Assembly (NCBI RefSeq): GCF_003335585.1
Contig: NZ_QBFD01000038.1
Coordinates: 42,133 to 106,132, forward strand
Direction: 5' to 3'
Source: Sulfitobacter sp. DFL-14
GTDB taxonomy: Bacteria; Pseudomonadota; Alphaproteobacteria; Rhodobacterales; Rhodobacteraceae
Length of the DNA stretch: 64,000 nt
Part shown: piece by piece, positions 35,605 through 44,343 of the stretch
Position numbering within the stretch: the stretch's first letter is position 1
How the letters are laid out: each line of letters starts with the position of its first letter
Position numbers and translations under genes: made by a program
Notes under the pieces: generated by a model
What the model saw: only the letters and a program-made list of their open reading frames with translations
Database searches by the model: none
What the model was told of the DNA's origin: nothing

Positions 35605-36312
35605 CTACTCCCGTTGCGAGGGTGCGCCGTAGATCCGCCGGGAAGTTTGCGAACGCCATGTGACTACAACGGCGGCCCCTTGCAGAGCGATAACTGACGC
35701 CACAAGGGCAACGAACGGCCATCGCGCCCAGTTCGGCTCAGGCATTTGGCGGTGAAAATCAAGAAAATGAAAGAACAAGAAATAGGCTGTGTGCAGCACT
35801 GCCAGCCACCACAGAACATAAGCGCCCTGCTGGATGTATTTCCACACGGACGTGCCAAGTACCCTTTGGCTGAAATTATTCGACGTACCGGCAAGCACAA
35901 AGCCGTAGAGCAGTGCCGCGATCCCAACCACATTGGCCAGCGCAAACCCGTGCTGAAGCATCACGTAGCGTTGCAGCTGGGGGTGAAACTCAAAACCGAA
36001 CAGCCGTGCAAAATCAAGCTCGACCCAGCCGATCAGTATGATGATGGTATGCACCGTCGCCGCCAGAACCGCATAAATACCGAGCTCGCGTCGGTACGGC
36101 ATGAGCTTCCGTAAAAAGGGCGCAGACGACAAGCGTGCGAGCGGCCCAATCGCCATTGCAGCAACGATGAGCAGCAGTGAAAGATCCCCCAGCGCTCGGT
36201 TGTAGCGGTGCATCTCCGACCACTCGGCACGCGAAGCAAGCAGCAGGTATCCCGTCAGCACGGACGTTCCTATGATTAGTACGTGCCGCAGAAGGGCGGG
36301 TTTTTTCATCAT
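35605..36312 (-). CDS. Ferric-reductase-like heme membrane protein (MsrQ-type)
   Basis: From ATG 36312 the product has 235 residues and about six helices. His residues sit in successive helices (AATVHTIIILIGW, VMLQHGFALANVV, LAVLHTAYFLFFHFLDFH), as expected for b-heme ligands of the ferric-reductase transmembrane domain. No flavin or NAD domain is present, as in MsrQ, which feeds electrons to the methionine-sulfoxide reductase MsrP. No msrP is visible nearby, so the partner is unknown. An upstream start at 36360 would add 16 residues. Confidence 0.7.
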   Translation of the reverse strand: MMKKPALLRHVLIIGTSVLTGYLLLASRAEWSEMHRYNRALGDLSLLLIVAAMAIGPLARLSSAPFLRKLMPYRRELGIYAVLAATVHTIIILIGWVELDFARLFGFEFHPQLQRYVMLQHGFALANVVGIAALLYGFVLAGTSNNFSQRVLGTSVWKYIQQGAYVLWWLAVLHTAYFLFFHFLDFHRQMPEPNWARWPFVALVASVIALQGAAVVVTWRSQTSRRIYGAPSQRE

Positions 36313-36394
36313 GGTTTCAGATACCGTATGTTTGCAGTCTTCCAAAGATGTTTTAGGCACGCAAATAACACATCAGATCGGCTTTCGCTTCCAA

Positions 36395-37048
36395 TCAGCG
36401 TTCAACATTCTGCAGAGTGTTAACGTTTGGTATGAAAGCGGGAACCCGGCTGGCATACCTGTCCCAGCCAGCGCCGAACCGTTCTCGGCTGTCCTTCTCC
36501 TCGCCGCGGGCCAGCCGTGCGTACATCCAGACCAGTACCGGAAACATGGCCAGCGTCAGGAGGGTCGGCCATTGCACGAGAAAACCAAGCATGATCAGAA
36601 CGAACCCCACATATTGGGGATGGCGAATGCGGGCATAGGGGCCTGTCGTCGCAAGCAACCCCTGACGCTGCGCATTCCACAGATGGTGCCATGCCACGGA
36701 TATGAGCCAGAAGCCGCCGCCGATAAAGACGAAGCTCAGGAGGTGGAACGGCCCGAAATGCGGGTTCGATTGCCAGCCGAACATCATTTCGGGGAGATGT
36801 CCGCTGTCGTGGGCAAACCAGTCTACCTCCGGCCAGGTCGATTGCAGCCAGCCGGAAAGAAAGAAGATGGTCAACGGGAACCCGTACATCTCGGTGAAGA
36901 GAGCTACGACAAAGGCGCTGAACGCTCCAAAACTGCGCCAGTCGCGTTTTGTCTGCGGCTTGAAGAAACTGAAGGCGAAAATGATGAACACCGCCGAATT
37001 GATAAATACCAGCAGCCAGAGTCCATAGGAAGCACCTGCATCGGTCAT
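36395..37048 (-). CDS. ICMT-family membrane methyltransferase-like protein
   Basis: From ATG 37048 (overlapping the DUF2933 stop as TAATG) the product has 217 residues and about five helices. The C-terminal signature TTGPYARIRHPQYVGFVLIMLGFLVQW ... EEKDSRERFGAGWDRYASRVPAFIP is that of isoprenylcysteine carboxyl methyltransferase-like proteins. Such genes often follow copper ATPases and DUF2933 genes in proteobacteria; their substrate is unknown. It is longer than the relative at 2118. Confidence 0.78.
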   Translation of the reverse strand: MTDAGASYGLWLLVFINSAVFIIFAFSFFKPQTKRDWRSFGAFSAFVVALFTEMYGFPLTIFFLSGWLQSTWPEVDWFAHDSGHLPEMMFGWQSNPHFGPFHLLSFVFIGGGFWLISVAWHHLWNAQRQGLLATTGPYARIRHPQYVGFVLIMLGFLVQWPTLLTLAMFPVLVWMYARLARGEEKDSRERFGAGWDRYASRVPAFIPNVNTLQNVER

Positions 37049-37317
37049 TACTGGTCGTCTCCCTTTCCGTGCCCGCCGTGGCCTCCATGACCGCCGTGCA
37101 TGAAGAAGTGCATTCCGACGCAAAGCAGCAATGGCAGCCAGATCAGCAATCCGCTGCTCAGGATGTGCACCCGGTGCTCGTAACCCAGGAGAAGGACGCC
37201 AACTGCCAGCGCAACGATCAGATAGATGCCGGCGCGTGATCGCCAGAATGAGGGCGGGCGGGGGGCATGCTCCGATTGACTTTGATTAACATGTGATGGA
37301 TCAGGTTGATGGGTCAC
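37048..37317 (-). CDS. DUF2933 small His-rich membrane protein
   Basis: An 89-residue protein with two hydrophobic segments (RAGIYLIVALAVGVLLLGY and GLLIWLPLLLCVGMHFFMHGG) and a His-Gly repeat tail (HGGHGGHGGHGKGDDQ). This is the DUF2933 layout, regularly found next to CopA ATPases. The tail probably binds Cu or Zn near the membrane. It lies 15 nt after the copA stop and is co-transcribed. Confidence 0.85.
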   Translation of the reverse strand: MTHQPDPSHVNQSQSEHAPRPPSFWRSRAGIYLIVALAVGVLLLGYEHRVHILSSGLLIWLPLLLCVGMHFFMHGGHGGHGGHGKGDDQ

Positions 37318-37332
37318 GTTGTGGCTTCCTTT

Positions 37333-39687
37333 CTAGATCTTTGCGCCGCGAAGGCGCAGCGAATTGAGCACCACCGATATCGACGAGGCGCTCATGGCGA
37401 AGGCGGCAAACATCGGGCTGATGAGGATGCCGAAGAACGGAAACAGCACCCCCGCCGCGACAGGCACGCCAGAGGCGTTGTAGATCAGTGCGAAGAACAG
37501 GTTCTGCCGGATATTACGCATGGTGGCCCGTGCGAGCCGCCGTGCGCGCACGATACCGTCGAGGTTGCCCTTGACCAGCGTGATGCCGGCACTTTCGATG
37601 GCCACATCGGCGCCAGTGCCCATGGCGATGCCGACATCGGCCTGCGCGAGCGCGGGAGCGTCGTTGACGCCATCCCCCGCCATGGCGACCTTGCGGCCCT
37701 CGGCCTGCAATTCCTTGATGATCCGCGCCTTGTCCTCGGGCAGCACGTCGGCCCGGATCTCGTCAATGCCGAGCCGCGCGCCGATGGCCTTGGCCGTGCG
37801 TTCGTTGTCACCTGTGGCCATGATGACGCGGAATCCCAGTTCATGCAGGTCCTTGATGGCGGCGGGCGTGGTCTCCTTCACCGGGTCGGCGACAGCGACG
37901 AGACCCGCGATCTCGCCATCCAGCACCACGAACATCACCGTCTCGCCCTCGTCGCGACGGTCATTTGCCTTGGCGGTCAGGTCGCCCGCCTCAAGGCCTA
38001 GGTCCCGGATCATCGCCAGGTTGCCCAATGCGACCGCCTTGCCGCCCACGACGCCCTTCACGCCCTTGCCGGTGACCGCCTCGAAGTCGTCCGCGTCCGC
38101 CATCTTCACATCGCGCTCTTCTGCGCCTCGCACGATGGCCTCGGCAAGCGGGTGCTCCGATCCGCGCTCAAGCGATGCGGCGAGACGCAGGACCTCGGCC
38201 TCGTCGTGACCGGGTTGCGGCAGGACGGCGACAAGCTGCGGCTTGCCCATCGTCAACGTGCCGGTCTTGTCGACGATCAAGGTATCGACCTTCTCGAACC
38301 GCTCCAGCGCCTCGGCGTTCTTGATCAGCACCCCGGCCTGGGCCCCCCGCCCCGTTGCCGTCATGATCGACATCGGTGTCGCCAGGCCAAGCGCACAGGG
38401 ACAGGCGATGATCAACACGGCGACAGCCGAGATCAATGCGTAGGACAGCGCCGGGGACGGCCCCCAGACCGCCCACGCGATGAAGGACAGGACCGCGATA
38501 CCGATCACGGCCGGAACGAAATATCCCGCCACCTTGTCGGCATACTTCTGGATCGGTGCGCGCGAGCGTTGCGCGTTCGACACCATCTCGACGATCTGCG
38601 CGAGCATCGTGTCGGACCCGACACGCGTCGCCTCCATCACCAGAGAACCGGTGCCATTGATCGTCGCGCCGGTCAGCGGGTCGCCCTCGGTCTTCTCCAC
38701 CGGCACAGGTTCACCTGAGATCATGCTTTCATCGACCGAGGACCGGCCGTCCAGCACAACGCCATCGACCGGCACCTTGTCACCGGGACGCACGCGCAGC
38801 CGGTCCCCGACCTGTACGTCCTCCAGCGGTATCTCCTCTTCGGACCCGTCGTCTCGGATGACCCTCGCGGTCTTGGCCGCCATGTCGAGAAGCGCGCGGA
38901 TCGCCTTGCCGGTGCCTTCACGGGCGCGCAATTCCATCACCTGGCCAAGCAGCACGAGCGTCACGATCACCGCCGCCGCCTCGAAATAGACGCCGACATG
39001 ACCTTCGGCGTCGCGAAATCCGTCCGGGAATATGCCGGGTGCCAGAACAGCAACGACGCTGAAGGTCCAGGCCGCCATCACCCCCATGCTTATGAGCGAA
39101 AACATGTTGAGATTCATCGTCTTGAACGAGTTCCAGCCGCGCACCATGAAAGGCCAGCCGCACCAAAGAACAACCGGGGTTCCGAGAACCAGCTCGATCC
39201 AGAGGGTTGCGCGCTCGCCGAAAATCTCTCGCACTTCCGGGAAGCCGAGATAGGGACCCATGGTGAGGATCAGAAGCGGAATGGTGAGGACCGTGCCGAC
39301 CCAGAAACGCCGGGTGAAATCCACCAGTTCGGGGTTCGGGCCGTCGTCCATCGGGACCCCGGACTCAAGCTCCAACCCCATTCCGCAGATCGGGCAGGAA
39401 CCGTGCTCGACCTGGCGAACCTGCGGGTGCATCGGACAGGTGTAGACGGCGCCGTCATAGCCCTCCGGGACGGTATCGTATCTGCCGTCCGCCGGGGCGG
39501 CACCCGCGTGATGGTCATGACCGTGGTGATCATGCCCGGCATGGTTGTCGAGCTCCGCCTCGGGCACAAGATGCATCCCGCAATTCGGGCAATCGCCCGG
39601 ACCGTTCTGCCGCACCTCTGGGTGCATCGGGCAGACGTATATGTTTGTTTCGGTTTCATGTGCAGCATGGCTTACTTGGTCGTTCAT
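37333..39687 (-). CDS. copA: Second Cu(I)-exporting P1B-ATPase
   Basis: A 784-residue copper pump with two N-terminal Cys/His domains ([22 protein letters not shown] and [22 protein letters not shown]) linked by a His-rich stretch ([13 protein letters not shown]). It has TM6 CPC (Cys429/Cys431), Asp473 in [35 protein letters not shown] and the final [15 protein letters not shown] helix. It lacks the YHS domain of the copy at 16885. The ATG overlaps the prs stop as ATGA, but a CueR-type promoter inside prs gives it separate copper control. Confidence 0.93.
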   Translation of the reverse strand: MNDQVSHAAHETETNIYVCPMHPEVRQNGPGDCPNCGMHLVPEAELDNHAGHDHHGHDHHAGAAPADGRYDTVPEGYDGAVYTCPMHPQVRQVEHGSCPICGMGLELESGVPMDDGPNPELVDFTRRFWVGTVLTIPLLILTMGPYLGFPEVREIFGERATLWIELVLGTPVVLWCGWPFMVRGWNSFKTMNLNMFSLISMGVMAAWTFSVVAVLAPGIFPDGFRDAEGHVGVYFEAAAVIVTLVLLGQVMELRAREGTGKAIRALLDMAAKTARVIRDDGSEEEIPLEDVQVGDRLRVRPGDKVPVDGVVLDGRSSVDESMISGEPVPVEKTEGDPLTGATINGTGSLVMEATRVGSDTMLAQIVEMVSNAQRSRAPIQKYADKVAGYFVPAVIGIAVLSFIAWAVWGPSPALSYALISAVAVLIIACPCALGLATPMSIMTATGRGAQAGVLIKNAEALERFEKVDTLIVDKTGTLTMGKPQLVAVLPQPGHDEAEVLRLAASLERGSEHPLAEAIVRGAEERDVKMADADDFEAVTGKGVKGVVGGKAVALGNLAMIRDLGLEAGDLTAKANDRRDEGETVMFVVLDGEIAGLVAVADPVKETTPAAIKDLHELGFRVIMATGDNERTAKAIGARLGIDEIRADVLPEDKARIIKELQAEGRKVAMAGDGVNDAPALAQADVGIAMGTGADVAIESAGITLVKGNLDGIVRARRLARATMRNIRQNLFFALIYNASGVPVAAGVLFPFFGILISPMFAAFAMSASSISVVLNSLRLRGAKI

Positions 39688-40631
39688 TCGGTTGTCCTCT
39701 CGGCGGGATTCGGGTTTAGCCTAATTGTTCCAGCAACTGGAAGGTCAAGGGCTGTCACGACCGAAAGGATCGCTTCGGCCAATAGACCGGCAATTCCGAT
39801 CGCATTCGTTGGATGGGGTATGGTGTCGGTGGTGATGATTCTTGCCGCACCTGCAGACATGATGGTGTCTTGCGCGCCATCGGCAAAGACCGCATGGATA
39901 GCCAGGCAGACAGGCGCGGCGGTTCCAGCCGCAAGCAATCTTTCGACGGCGCGTGCCATCGTGACGCCGGAAGATGCGATGTCGTCGAGGATCACTGGCG
40001 TGCCTTCGCGCAGCGCCGCGCTTTCCGGCACACTGACATCGACACTGCGGTCACCGGATCTCACCTTGCGCAAGACCTCATAGGGCCGTCCGGCCAGCCG
40101 GGCCACCTCAGCCACCCATTGCTGGCTTTCGCTGTCGGGGCCAAGAAGAACGGCGTCTGGCAGGTTCGTCCCGATCCAGTCCGCAAGCAGCGGGGCGGAT
40201 ACGGCGCGAATGGCAGGCATCGGGAAGACATCCTGCAGCCGGGCGATGCGGTGCAGATGCGGATCGACACTCACCAGCCAATCGAAGCTTTCCCCCAGGA
40301 ATTGCGCAAAGAGCGGCGCGCTGACCGCCTGCCCGCGCTCGAAGCGGCGGTCCTGCCGCATGTAGCCAAGATAAGGCGCGATCAATCCGACGCGACGCGC
40401 GCCCATCTCGCGCGCCGTCGCCGCGGCGAAGCGCAAGGGCAGGGCTAGGCGGTCGGGATCGCGCAAAGTCGCCAGAAATGCCACATCGGCCCCGTCCAGA
40501 TCGCTGGGCAGCGAGATCAGGCTTTCGCCATCGGGGAAGTGGTGCCAGTCGAGAGTGAGCAGGTCCGCCCCAAGCGCGGGTGCCAGGTCTTCGGCAAGCG
40601 GCCTCATCTCGGGAAACGCGACAAGGATCAT
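39684..40631 (-). CDS. Ribose-phosphate pyrophosphokinase (PRPP synthetase) family
   Basis: A 315-residue phosphoribosyltransferase-fold enzyme forming PRPP from ribose 5-phosphate and ATP. The motifs are FPDGES near residue 32, [21 protein letters not shown], and the PRPP loop [17 protein letters not shown]. It is divergent from the housekeeping type. Overlaps with the phosphorylase gene (ATGA, 40628-40631) and with copA suggest a dedicated pathway: the phosphorylase frees ribose phosphates and this enzyme or its reverse reaction processes them. Confidence 0.82.
   Translation of the reverse strand: MILVAFPEMRPLAEDLAPALGADLLTLDWHHFPDGESLISLPSDLDGADVAFLATLRDPDRLALPLRFAAATAREMGARRVGLIAPYLGYMRQDRRFERGQAVSAPLFAQFLGESFDWLVSVDPHLHRIARLQDVFPMPAIRAVSAPLLADWIGTNLPDAVLLGPDSESQQWVAEVARLAGRPYEVLRKVRSGDRSVDVSVPESAALREGTPVILDDIASSGVTMARAVERLLAAGTAAPVCLAIHAVFADGAQDTIMSAGAARIITTDTIPHPTNAIGIAGLLAEAILSVVTALDLPVAGTIRLNPNPAERTTE
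39718..39748 (-). promoter_or_regulatory. CueR-type copper promoter inside the 3' end of the PRPP synthetase gene
   Basis: On the minus strand: -35 TTGACC (39748-39743), 19-bp spacer TTCCAGTTGCTGGAACAAT, -10 TAGGCT (39723-39718). The dyad ACCTTCCAG...CTGGAA has the CueR form. It lies 31 nt upstream of the copA ATG and entirely within the upstream coding region. Confidence 0.8.
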
Positions 40632-42136
40632 GACACTGCCTCGGACAGCGTGAGCACGCCGGTCTGGGACTCGGCATAGGCCAGGGCATAGGCCAGTTCG
40701 CCTGGTGTCTCGGCATGAAGCTCATAAAGCGGCTGGCCCTTGTCCACCCAATCCCCGATCCGCACCAGAAGGCGGATGCCTGCGCTCTTCTGACGCGGGG
40801 CCCCGGCCAGCTTGGCGATGCGGGCAATCCGGCGGTTGTCCACGGCCGTCAATTCGCCCGCATGCGGGGCAAGTATCTCGATGCGTTGCGCGGCGGTGCC
40901 GGGTTCGTGGAAACCGCCCTGTGCCGCGCAAATTGCCATAAACTTGACCGCCGCCGCACCGCTGTCCAGTAGGTCCTCTGCCCGTTCCCGCCCCTGCCCC
41001 GCCACGGCGTACGGTGCGAGGTCCAGAAGTTGCCCGGCCAGATCCAGCGCCCGCGCACGCAGGTCGCCAGGTGCATCCGGCGCGCGCCGCAAAACCGCGA
41101 GCACGTCGTGCGCCTCCAGCGCCGGGCCCATGCCACGTCCCACCGGGGCCACGCCATCGCTGATATGTAGCGCCAGGTTCAGACCCAACGCCTTGCCCAC
41201 CGAAGACAGCCGTATCCCGAGAGCCTCCGCCGCTCCGGCAGACCGCACCTTGGCCGTTGGTCCGACCGGCATGTCGATCAGAACATGGGTGGCACCGGCG
41301 GCCGCCTTTTTCGACAGTACGCTCGCTACGAGTTGACCGGTGGAGTCGAAATCGAGGGGGCGTTCGACACGGATAAAATGATCGTCGGCAGGACTGAGGG
41401 CGAGCCCGCCACCCCAGACGAGGCAACCGCCCTCGGCTTCGACCACCCGGCGCAGCGCGGCGGCGTCAAGCGCGACGGGCGCCATTACCTCCATGGTGTC
41501 GGCGGTTCCGGCAGGCGATGTGATCGCACGGCTCGACGTCTTGGGGATCAGATGCCCCGCCGCCGCGACGATGGCGACGACGATGGGTGTCGTGCGGTTG
41601 CCCGGCAATCCGCCGACGCAATGCTTATCGAGGACAGTGTGCTGCCCCCAGTCGAGCGTCTGCCCTGCTTCCTTCATGGCGCGGGTCAGCGCCACGGTTT
41701 CGGCCTCGTTCAGCCTGTCGCCGGCGCAGGCGGTCACGAAGGCGGCAAGGTCGAGGTCCGATAACCGGCTGTCGAGCGTGTCGTGCACGATCGTCGCGAA
41801 CCCGGCCCGGTCCAGCCTCTCGCCATAGGCTTTCGCCCGGATCATAGACGCCGAAGCGGGCGGGTCAGGGTGCGAGAAAGCGGCTTCGTCTCCAATCTCA
41901 GCGCCAAGCGCGGCCCAAGCGGAAACGGACAATGCCGCCTGGTCCACGGCAAGCCATGCTCCGCGGCCGACGACATTCAGGGTCGCGATGATCCAGCGGT
42001 CCTTCAGGTGGATCCGTATGCGTGTCTGGGCAGCAAACCCCTCGGAACGGCAGACGTGACAGTCTTCATGCATGTAGACGACCGGCTGCTGGTAGGTGTC
42101 GATGCGGGAAGAGACCAGGGCAAGCGTTTCGGTCAT
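40628..42136 (-). CDS. Thymidine/AMP phosphorylase family enzyme
   Basis: A 502-residue nucleoside-phosphorylase family protein of the long, archaeal AMP-phosphorylase type, with an extra N-terminal domain of about 80 residues. Core motifs: DKHCVGGLPGNRTTPIVVAIVAAAG, KTSSRAITSPAGTADTMEVM and ALNLALHISDGVAPVGRGMGPALEA. The substrate may be NMPs (giving ribose 1,5-bisphosphate) or deoxynucleosides; sequence reading alone cannot decide. It overlaps both its neighbours, the beta-CASP hydrolase and PRPP synthetase. Confidence 0.8.
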   Translation of the reverse strand: MTETLALVSSRIDTYQQPVVYMHEDCHVCRSEGFAAQTRIRIHLKDRWIIATLNVVGRGAWLAVDQAALSVSAWAALGAEIGDEAAFSHPDPPASASMIRAKAYGERLDRAGFATIVHDTLDSRLSDLDLAAFVTACAGDRLNEAETVALTRAMKEAGQTLDWGQHTVLDKHCVGGLPGNRTTPIVVAIVAAAGHLIPKTSSRAITSPAGTADTMEVMAPVALDAAALRRVVEAEGGCLVWGGGLALSPADDHFIRVERPLDFDSTGQLVASVLSKKAAAGATHVLIDMPVGPTAKVRSAGAAEALGIRLSSVGKALGLNLALHISDGVAPVGRGMGPALEAHDVLAVLRRAPDAPGDLRARALDLAGQLLDLAPYAVAGQGRERAEDLLDSGAAAVKFMAICAAQGGFHEPGTAAQRIEILAPHAGELTAVDNRRIARIAKLAGAPRQKSAGIRLLVRIGDWVDKGQPLYELHAETPGELAYALAYAESQTGVLTLSEAVS

Positions 42137-43515
42137 CGCGGCCTGTCCAGGTAGACGGATTCGAGATGTTCGGGCACGCGCACGGATCGCCCTAGCTCGT
42201 GTTCGACGCGGAATCGCAGGGTGTCGGCGGCGACAGGTTCCCCATGGGTGAGATAGGTCATCTCGGGGGCGGGACCGGCGGACATCCAGCGCAGGATCTC
42301 ATCGGCATCGGCATGTCCGGAAAAGGACTGGAGCTGAACCACTTCGGCCTCGATCGGGAACTCCCGTCCGAACATGCGCAATGTCCGCGCGCCTCCGGCC
42401 AGCGCCGCGCCGCGCGTGCCACCGGCCTGGAAACCGGAGAGCAAGATCGCGTTCCGCCGATCGCCGCCGAAGCTGGCCAGATGGTGCAGGATACGCCCGC
42501 CGGTCAGCATTCCGCTGGCGGAGACGATGATCATCGGGCCCTGGCGCGTGTTCAGCTCCTTGGATTGCTCGACCGTGTTTACCCTCTTGGCGATCTCGAA
42601 CATCGCAATGCAGTCTTCGCGGCTGACGTGGTGCTCGGCGTGATGACGGTGATAGATCTCGGTCGCATTCACCGCCATCGGGCTGTTGAGGAACACCGGG
42701 ACATAGGGAATATCGCCGCGCTCCATCAATCGCGCAATGTGCAGCATCAGCCCCTGCGCCCGTCCGACGGCAAAGGACGGGATCAGCACCGTGCCGCCAC
42801 GGGCAAAGGTGCGTTTGAGGATCGGGGCCAGTTCGGCTTCTGGGTCCACGTCGGGATGGGACCGGTTGCCATAGGTGGACTCGCAGACCAGAACATCTGC
42901 TCCGCCGAATGGCTGGGGCGGTCGCATCAGCGGATCGGGATCATGGCCCAGATCGCCGCTGAAATGGACAACCCTGCCGCCGACCTCAAGCCGGATCTGG
43001 GCCGCCCCGAGCAGATGCCCCGCCGGAATGAAACGGGCCGCGATGCCGTCGCCTAAATCTATTCGCCGGTCGAACGGTTGAAGATCAAAGCGGTCCAGCG
43101 CGGCCTTTGCATCCTTGAGCGTATAGAGCGGTTTTGGCTTCTTGTGTTTGGAATATCCCCTCCGCGCGGCAAAGCGCGCCTCTTCTTCCTGGATATGGCC
43201 GCTGTCGAGCAGAATAAGCCCGCACAGATCTGCCGTTGCTTCTGTGCAAAGAACCCGCCCGCGAAAGCCCGCCCGGATCAGTGTCGGCAGATATCCCGAA
43301 TGGTCCAGATGAGCATGGGTGAGCAGCACGGTGTCGATGGTGTTGACGCGCACAGGGAACGGTTTGCGATTGCGCGTCCGCAGCTGCTTGAAGCCCTGGA
43401 ACAGGCCGCAGTCCACCAGAATGCGCCGACCCATCGCTTCTATTACATAGCGCGATCCTGTCACCGTCCCGGCGGCGCCGAGAAAGCGCAGCTTCGGACG
43501 TGCGGTCGGGATCAT
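42133..43515 (-). CDS. Beta-CASP metallo-beta-lactamase RNase-like protein
   Basis: From ATG 43515 the product has 460 residues. It shows the metal motif THAHLDHSGYLP, then HLLGAAQIRLE and FSGDLGHDPDPL, the beta-CASP segment (GGTVLIPSFAVGRAQ), VSASGMLTGGRILHHL and the final SGHADADEIL. This is the RNA-processing MBL family of CPSF/YSH1-like hydrolases. It may trim or degrade RNA, supplying nucleotides to the phosphorylase downstream. The start overlaps the previous stop (ATGA). Confidence 0.86.
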   Translation of the reverse strand: MIPTARPKLRFLGAAGTVTGSRYVIEAMGRRILVDCGLFQGFKQLRTRNRKPFPVRVNTIDTVLLTHAHLDHSGYLPTLIRAGFRGRVLCTEATADLCGLILLDSGHIQEEEARFAARRGYSKHKKPKPLYTLKDAKAALDRFDLQPFDRRIDLGDGIAARFIPAGHLLGAAQIRLEVGGRVVHFSGDLGHDPDPLMRPPQPFGGADVLVCESTYGNRSHPDVDPEAELAPILKRTFARGGTVLIPSFAVGRAQGLMLHIARLMERGDIPYVPVFLNSPMAVNATEIYHRHHAEHHVSREDCIAMFEIAKRVNTVEQSKELNTRQGPMIIVSASGMLTGGRILHHLASFGGDRRNAILLSGFQAGGTRGAALAGGARTLRMFGREFPIEAEVVQLQSFSGHADADEILRWMSAGPAPEMTYLTHGEPVAADTLRFRVEHELGRSVRVPEHLESVYLDRPR

Positions 43516-43877
43516 GTCGCTGTTCCCCTTGCCGCGATGGCGTTGTAAAGGCCGCCGAAGATCAGCGCGGCGTACCAACCGTAGAGAAAGCTCTCGACCA
43601 GCCCGATGTTGAAGCCCACCGGGGTCAGCCAGACGAAACCGGGCAGCAGACCGGACCAGGTTTCATACATTGCATAGGCGGGAAAGATCAGATCGAATGC
43701 GATGCACACAAGGTAGGTCAGCGCCAGGAACAGGCTCAGCGCCCAACCAAGCGGCACAACCGGCAGACACACACGCCCTGCCCCGGCAGGCCCGCCCATG
43801 ACGCAGGCCCCGCACGTCATGCGCAGGGCCAGGAAAAGGATCACCGCGACTGCGGTGAAATAGAAAATGGGCATCAT
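43512..43877 (-). CDS. Small membrane protein, DUF5676-like
   Basis: A 121-residue membrane protein. The first helix carries Cys (ALRMTCGACVMGG). The rest (GWALSLFLALTYLVCIAFDLIFPAYAMYETWSGLLPGFVWLT ... LVESFLYGWYAALIFGGLYNAIA) resembles DUF5676-type two- to three-helix proteins often found near copper genes. The function is unknown. It is co-translated with the beta-CASP gene. Confidence 0.72.
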   Translation of the reverse strand: MMPIFYFTAVAVILFLALRMTCGACVMGGPAGAGRVCLPVVPLGWALSLFLALTYLVCIAFDLIFPAYAMYETWSGLLPGFVWLTPVGFNIGLVESFLYGWYAALIFGGLYNAIAARGTAT

Positions 43878-43942
43878 GGCTTTCTCCCTTCTTGTCGTGG
43901 ATTCGGACGGAGCGCGAACACATCCGCTGGACGGCGCCGGTT

Positions 43943-43978
43943 CAGGATGGGCGCACCAAGCGCCAGACGCCCATCCTG
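43943..43978 (-). terminator. Hairpin after the small Cys-rich gene
   Basis: CAGGATGGGCG (43943-43953) pairs with CGCCCATCCTG (43968-43978) over 11 bp with a 14-nt loop, about 20 nt downstream of the stop at 43998. There is no U-tract, so read-through into the DUF5676-like gene is likely. It may attenuate transcription or protect the short mRNA. Confidence 0.45.
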
Positions 43979-43997
43979 CGGTGGCTTTGCCTCGGCC

Positions 43998-44159
43998 CTA
44001 GCCGCAGCAGCAGCCGGATTTGGCCGGTTTTGCCTTTGCGGGTTCCGCGACCTGCGGTTCGACATTTGCTTTCGGCTGCGCATCGGTCTTGCCACCGCAA
44101 CATCCGCCCTGTTTTTGCTGTGCTGTGTCTTGCGTCTCAGAAGTTGATCGGTCGTCCAT
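43998..44159 (-). CDS. Small cysteine-rich protein (53 aa)
   Basis: The ATG at 44159 has an excellent SD (AGGAGG, 44170-44165). The product is cytosolic: a Gln/Thr-rich start, GGCCGGK at residues 18-24, an Ala/Lys/Pro linker, and GCCCG at the very C-terminus. Paired CC and CCC clusters suggest binding of Cu, Zn or another thiophilic metal. It is the first gene after the ECF-type promoter at 44192-44217 and heads the run leading to the beta-CASP, phosphorylase and copA genes. I know no named family. Confidence 0.75.
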   Translation of the reverse strand: MDDRSTSETQDTAQQKQGGCCGGKTDAQPKANVEPQVAEPAKAKPAKSGCCCG

Positions 44160-44191
44160 CTGGACCTCCTTTTGTTTGGTTTCGTTCTATA

Positions 44192-44217
44192 GACGCGCCC
44201 CGACCGAAAGCATTACA
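44192..44217 (-). promoter_or_regulatory. ECF sigma-factor promoter (TGTAAT-N16-CGTC)
   Basis: On the minus strand: -35 TGTAAT (44217-44212), 16-bp spacer, -10 CGTC (44195-44192), 33 nt upstream of the small Cys-rich gene. The same elements with the same 16-bp spacing occur before the sigma gene at 53142 and before cfa at 54053. Confidence 0.7.
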
Positions 44218-44343
44218 GAAATTGGCAACCTGTCGGTCTTCGTTAGTACAGGAGCAAGTGTATCGCTCTGCCGTAGGAAGGCGTCGATATTGCAGACAGA
44301 GTTACTGCATCCCGGCAGGCTGTCGGCTGACCGGTGCTATAGG

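Noticed and set aside
37278..37291. FNR-like TTGAC-N4-ATTAA near the DUF2933 start
   Set aside because: It has two mismatches to the consensus and lies inside the coding region.
43874..44095. Minus-strand frame of 73 codons
   Set aside because: It overlaps the small Cys-rich gene in another frame; the latter has the SD, the promoter and the Cys motifs.
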